Shown here piece after piece: positions 21,726 to 24,281 of a DNA stretch of 24,281 nt. The notes below the pieces were generated by a model, which saw nothing but the letters and a program-made list of their open reading frames with translations, was not told the DNA's origin and searched no databases. A program made the position numbers and the translations under genes. The stretch's first letter is position 1; every line of letters starts with the position of its first letter. The DNA lies in NCBI RefSeq assembly GCF_001594145.1, contig NZ_LVCF01000047.1, forward strand, positions 1 through 24,281, in the 5' to 3' direction. This DNA is from Branchiibius sp. NY16-3462-2. GTDB lineage: Bacteria; Actinomycetota; Actinomycetes; Actinomycetales; Dermatophilaceae.

Positions 21726-22181
21726 CTAACGCGGGAGCCAGGCGTCCTCGACGTCGTTGAGCCGGCGCACCTTCGCCGGCAACGACCCGGTGAGCAACTG
21801 CTGCAGCGTCACCTCGTCCAGTACCTGTCGCAGGCTGGACCGGACGGCCACCCACAGGTCGGGCAGGTGGCTGGCCACCCCGCCGTACGTCGTCTCATGC
21901 GGCCGCAGGCCCCGCACCTCCGCGAGGGGCCCGTCCACGGCCCGCAGAATGTCACCGATCGCGATCTCGGAGGCCGGCCGGGCGAGGGTGTAGCCGCCGG
22001 CGCAGCCACGCTGGGTGCGCACGATTCCGGCCCGGCGCAGGTCGCCCAGGATGGCCTCGACGAACTTGCGTGGCATCCCTTGGTCCTCGACGATCGCGTC
22101 GATCGTCAGCAGGTCCGGAGCGCGGGCCGCCATCTCCAGGGCAGCACGCACGGCGTAGTCACTTTTCGCCGAGATCTGCAC
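21726..22181 (-). CDS. Rrf2-family transcriptional regulator (CymR-like)
   Basis: A 151-residue winged-helix regulator of the Rrf2 family. The N-terminus QISAKSDYAVRAALEMAAR, then IDAIVEDQGMPRKFVEAILG, LRRAGIVRTQRGCAGGYTLA and ISDIL-like IAIGDILRAVDGPL are all typical. The three clustered cysteines that hold the Fe-S cluster in IscR are absent; the only Cys is about residue 60 in the wing. This fits a CymR-type sulfur regulator better than an Fe-S sensor. I chose GTG 22179-22181: GGAGG (22192-22188) is six bases before it and the protein then begins (M)QISAKSDYA as usual. The ATG at 22187 abuts the ribosome-binding site. It lies between two SAM-IV-controlled transcription units and probably represses one or both. 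Confidence 0.9.
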   Translation of the reverse strand: MQISAKSDYAVRAALEMAARAPDLLTIDAIVEDQGMPRKFVEAILGDLRRAGIVRTQRGCAGGYTLARPASEIAIGDILRAVDGPLAEVRGLRPHETTYGGVASHLPDLWVAVRSSLRQVLDEVTLQQLLTGSLPAKVRRLNDVEDAWLPR

Positions 22182-22204
22182 GGCCATCCTCCGTCAACGC
22201 AGGG

Positions 22205-22234
22205 TTCTAACGCCAGCCTAACCGTCTCCGCCAA
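22205..22234 (-). promoter_or_regulatory. Possible promoter of the Rrf2 gene
   Basis: On the minus strand TTGGCG (22234-22229) and TTAGAA (22210-22205) are 18 bp apart. Transcription would start about five bases before the GGAGG ribosome-binding site. Hexamer matches are moderate. Confidence 0.4.
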
Positions 22235-22256
22235 CACCCATCGGATCACTAGGCAT

Positions 22257-22285
22257 TTGCCATGCCGCGACGTTTGACCTAACCT
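22257..22285 (+). promoter_or_regulatory. Promoter of the SAM-IV-controlled transporter
   Basis: TTGCCA (22257-22262) and TAACCT (22280-22285) are separated by 17 bp, and seven bases lie between the -10 and the first G of the riboswitch at 22293. Promoter-to-aptamer spacing is the same as in the minus-strand copy. Confidence 0.6.
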
Positions 22286-22292
22286 CACGTTT

Positions 22293-22370
22293 GGTTATGA
22301 GCGTCAGCGACAAGCCCTGGCTTGCTGACCGGCAACCCTCCGCGGCGGTGGGGTGCCCCAGGTGACGACC
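22293..22370 (+). promoter_or_regulatory. SAM-IV riboswitch upstream of the amino-acid ABC transporter
   Basis: A second 78-nt SAM-IV aptamer: P1 5' GGTTATGAG and 3' ACGACC, P2 GTCAGC/GCTGAC with inner AAGCC/GGCTT, core CCGGCAACCCTCC, then GGTGGGGTGCCCC. P1 contains one A-C mismatch that the other copy does not have. Downstream, competing stems are possible (CGCAT 22395-22399 with ATGCG 22424-22428; ATCGCA 22403-22408 with TGCGAT 22425-22430; ATGCC 22398-22402 with GGCAT 22412-22416) before the GGAAGG ribosome-binding site and ATG 22453, consistent with a translation-level switch. Confidence 0.92.
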
Positions 22371-22452
22371 CGGTGAGCCAACCCGGCCCACAAGCGCATG
22401 CCATCGCAACCGGCATCGTCCGAATGCGATTGATCCGGAAGGTAATTCGATC

Positions 22453-23442
22453 ATGACCCTGCTCGATGCCGACGCGTCGACCGACACCTCGCGGACATCG
22501 TCTGTCGAGAACGGCGACCCGTTACGCACCGCGCGACTCGTCTCGGCACCCCGACCCGGCCGATGGTTCGCGGCCGCGGTTGTCGTCGTACTCGTCGCGA
22601 TGTTCATCAACACGCTGATCACCAACGAACGCTTCCAGTGGGGCATTGTCGCGCAGTACTTCACGGCGCCCTCGATCCTGCGCGGGCTCGGCCTGACCCT
22701 GGCCCTGTCGGCGTCGGTCTTCGTGGTCGGCTATCTCTTCGGGATCGCCCTGGCCGCGATGCGGTTGTCCAGCAACCCGATCCTGCGCAGCGTGAGTTTC
22801 ACCTTCGTCTGGATCGTGCGCTCGGTGCCGGCGATCGTGCAGGTGCTCTTCTGGTTCCAGCTCGCCTCGCTCTACCCGCGACTGTCGATCGGCATCCCGT
22901 TCGGCCCGGAGTTCGCCTCCGTGCAGACCGCGAACCTGTTCTCCGGGATCATCGCCGCCTTCATCGCGCTGACCCTCGACGTGGCCGCCTTCTCGGCCGA
23001 GGTCGTGCGTGGCGGGTTGCTGTCGGTCGACCGCGGTCAGACCGAGGCCGCCGAAGCGCTGGGCCTGTCTCGTCGCCGGATCTTCCGCCGGATCGTGCTG
23101 CCCCAGGCCATGCCGGCGATCATCCCGGCCAGCGGCAACCTGGCCAACGGGATGGTCAAGGCCACAGCCATCGTCAGTGTGATCGCGGTGCAGGATCTGC
23201 TCTACTCCGCGCAGTTGATCTACAACGACAACTTCCAGGTCGTGCCACTGCTCATCGTGGCGACGCTCTGGTACATCATCATCACCACTGCCCTCTCGGT
23301 GCTGCAGTACTTCATCGAGCGGCACTACAACCGCAGCCACCGGCGCGAGGTGCGCTCGCTGCGTGAGGTGTTCCGCTCCGGGCTGCCGCTGCTGCCCTAC
23401 CGCAGCAAGAACGCCCGGATCGACGCGGGGGTGGGCGCATGA
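22453..23442 (+). CDS. Polar amino acid ABC transporter permease (TcyL/YxeN-like)
   Basis: A 329-residue inner-membrane permease of the His/Glu/Gln/Arg/opine (HEQRo) ABC importer family. After a 35-residue cytoplasmic N-terminus come TM1 (FAAAVVVVLVAMFINTLI), then GLGLTLALSASVFVVGYLFG, a LRSVSFTFVWIVRSVPAIVQ segment typical of the family, DVAAFSAEVVRGGLLSVDRG and the EAA loop EAAEALGLSRRRIFRRIVLP that contacts the ATPase. The protein is longer than usual because of N- and C-terminal extensions. The start ATG 22453 has GGAAGG upstream. The SAM-IV leader suggests the cargo is methionine, cystine, or another S-containing amino acid derivative. The ATPase gene follows with a four-base overlap. 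Confidence 0.93.
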   Translation: MTLLDADASTDTSRTSSVENGDPLRTARLVSAPRPGRWFAAAVVVVLVAMFINTLITNERFQWGIVAQYFTAPSILRGLGLTLALSASVFVVGYLFGIALAAMRLSSNPILRSVSFTFVWIVRSVPAIVQVLFWFQLASLYPRLSIGIPFGPEFASVQTANLFSGIIAAFIALTLDVAAFSAEVVRGGLLSVDRGQTEAAEALGLSRRRIFRRIVLPQAMPAIIPASGNLANGMVKATAIVSVIAVQDLLYSAQLIYNDNFQVVPLLIVATLWYIIITTALSVLQYFIERHYNRSHRREVRSLREVFRSGLPLLPYRSKNARIDAGVGA

Positions 23443-24239
23443 CCGCCACCGCGACGACCGGCCGGCTGCGTGAAGTCGGCGACCCGCTGCTGCGAATCCG
23501 GGGGCTGCACAAGGCCTTTGGGTTGCAGACCGTTCTGGAGGACATCGACCTCGACGTGCACACCGGGGACGTGACCGTGCTCATCGGCCGCTCCGGATCG
23601 GGCAAGTCAACCCTGTTGCGGTGTATCAACCACCTGGAGAAGCCGGACGGTGGCTACGTCGAGATCGACGGGCAGATCATCGGCTACCGGGAGCACCGCG
23701 GCCGGTTGGTCGAACGCCACCAGCGCGAGATCACCCGCCAGCGCGCCGACCTCGGCATGGTCTTCCAGCAGTTCAATCTCTTCGGTCACCTGACCGTGCT
23801 GGAGAACCTGATCGAAGCGCCCGTGTCCGTGCGCGGCGTGTCCCGCACCGATGCTTCCCGTACGGCGTCCGACCTCCTTGCGCGGGTAGGCCTCGCCGGC
23901 CGTGAGAACTCCTATCCGTCGCAGTTGTCCGGGGGTCAGCAGCAGCGGGTCGCCATCGCTCGCGCGCTCGCGATGCGCCCGCGGCTGCTGCTCTTCGACG
24001 AACCCACGAGTGCTCTCGACCCGGAGCTGGTCGGCGAGGTCCTCGCGGTGATCCGCGACCTCGCGGCAGACGGCATGACGATGACGATCGTGACCCACGA
24101 GATCGCGTTCGCCCGCGAGGTGGCCGACACCGTGGTCTTCCTCGATGGCGGTCACATCGTCGAGAAGGGCTCTCCTGCAGAGGTTCTCGATGACCCACAG
24201 GACTCCCGCACGCAGGCTTTCCTGTCCGCAGTCCTGTAG
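23439..24239 (+). CDS. Polar amino acid ABC transporter ATP-binding protein (GlnQ/TcyN-like)
   Basis: A 266-residue ABC ATPase that powers the preceding permease. It has Walker A GRSGSGKST (50-58), the family Q-loop GMVFQQFNLFGHLTVLEN, signature LSGGQQQR (163-170), Walker B with Asp187-Glu188 in LLFDEPTSALDPELVGEVL, and the H-loop VTHEIAFAREVAD. The insertion GYREHRGRLVERHQREITRQ before the Q-loop is typical of amino-acid importers of this group. ATG 23439 overlaps the permease stop (ATGA). No substrate-binding protein gene is seen before the window ends 42 bases later; one is expected further downstream. Confidence 0.95.
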   Translation: MTATATTGRLREVGDPLLRIRGLHKAFGLQTVLEDIDLDVHTGDVTVLIGRSGSGKSTLLRCINHLEKPDGGYVEIDGQIIGYREHRGRLVERHQREITRQRADLGMVFQQFNLFGHLTVLENLIEAPVSVRGVSRTDASRTASDLLARVGLAGRENSYPSQLSGGQQQRVAIARALAMRPRLLLFDEPTSALDPELVGEVLAVIRDLAADGMTMTIVTHEIAFAREVADTVVFLDGGHIVEKGSPAEVLDDPQDSRTQAFLSAVL

Positions 24240-24281
24240 CGGGACCGCTCCGACCGATTCCCCCCTCCCCGGCACCACACC

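Noticed and set aside
22293..22370. SAM-I (S-box) riboswitch instead of SAM-IV.
   Set aside because: The short P2 with CAAGCC/GGCTTG, the CCGGCAACCCTCC core and the downstream GGTGGGGTGC segment match the actinobacterial SAM-IV class better than SAM-I, which has a longer P2 with a kink-turn.
22218..22664. Minus-strand ORF across the second riboswitch and permease start.
   Set aside because: It overlaps the riboswitch and permease gene antisense and has no family features.
1..24281. CRISPR array, toxin-antitoxin pair, restriction system or prophage.
   Set aside because: No regularly spaced repeats and no proteins of these systems were seen in any frame.

Overview
The window is high-GC DNA (roughly two-thirds G+C by eye) from a mycothiol-producing actinomycete. 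The evidence for this is a two-domain mycothiol synthase, the ppk1-mutT1-like pair, two SAM-IV riboswitches (a class found mainly in Actinomycetes), frequent GTG/TTG starts and 4-bp ATGA/GTGA gene overlaps. The order mshD-ppk-NUDIX-pstSCAB is one I associate with Micrococcales-type actinobacteria, but the genus cannot be fixed from this sequence.

Left part (1-8886): a reading frame running off the left edge, then a DUF805 membrane-protein gene with an in-frame TAA, divergent from mshD with only 9 bp between the starts. A phosphate block follows on the plus strand: polyphosphate kinase (ppk), overlapped by a NUDIX/histidine-phosphatase fusion, then a 211-bp promoter region with 11-nt-phased PHO-box-like repeats, and the high-affinity phosphate transporter pstS-pstC-pstA-pstB. 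A long hairpin separates pstS from pstC. No phoU is present.

Middle part (8887-16333): on the minus strand, a small Cys-rich protein, an unrecognised protein, a Ski2-like DEAD/DEAH helicase and a LysR regulator. The LysR gene is divergent from an MFS exporter. A secreted or membrane-anchored alpha/beta-hydrolase lies convergent to the exporter. Between the first two minus-strand genes are an 18-bp perfect palindrome and an 80-90-nt structured element that could be a small RNA or a terminator. A tRNA-Lys(UUU) ends this part, followed by an isolated, lower-GC small ORF.

Right part (16791-24239): an organosulfur-type scavenging island under S-adenosylmethionine control. Two nearly identical SAM-IV riboswitches sit about 650 bp apart and point away from each other. 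The minus-strand copy heads a tight five-gene operon of three luciferase-like FMN-dependent monooxygenases and two flavin reductases. The plus-strand copy heads a polar-amino-acid-type ABC transporter (permease and ATPase; a binding protein would be expected beyond the window). An Rrf2-family regulator, without the three Fe-S cysteines of IscR, lies between them. The combination resembles in gene content the CymR/S-box-controlled sulfur operons of Bacillus. The likely job is import of a sulfur-containing amino acid-like compound and its oxidative cleavage when SAM is low; the substrate is not determined by the sequence.

No stretch of more than 300 bases lacks a gene. The largest gaps are 4697-4907 (PHO boxes), 9272-9469 (palindrome and structured element), 16063-16260 (tRNA upstream region), 21481-21725 and 22182-22452 (riboswitches and promoters). 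The last 42 bases (24240-24281) show nothing recognisable.
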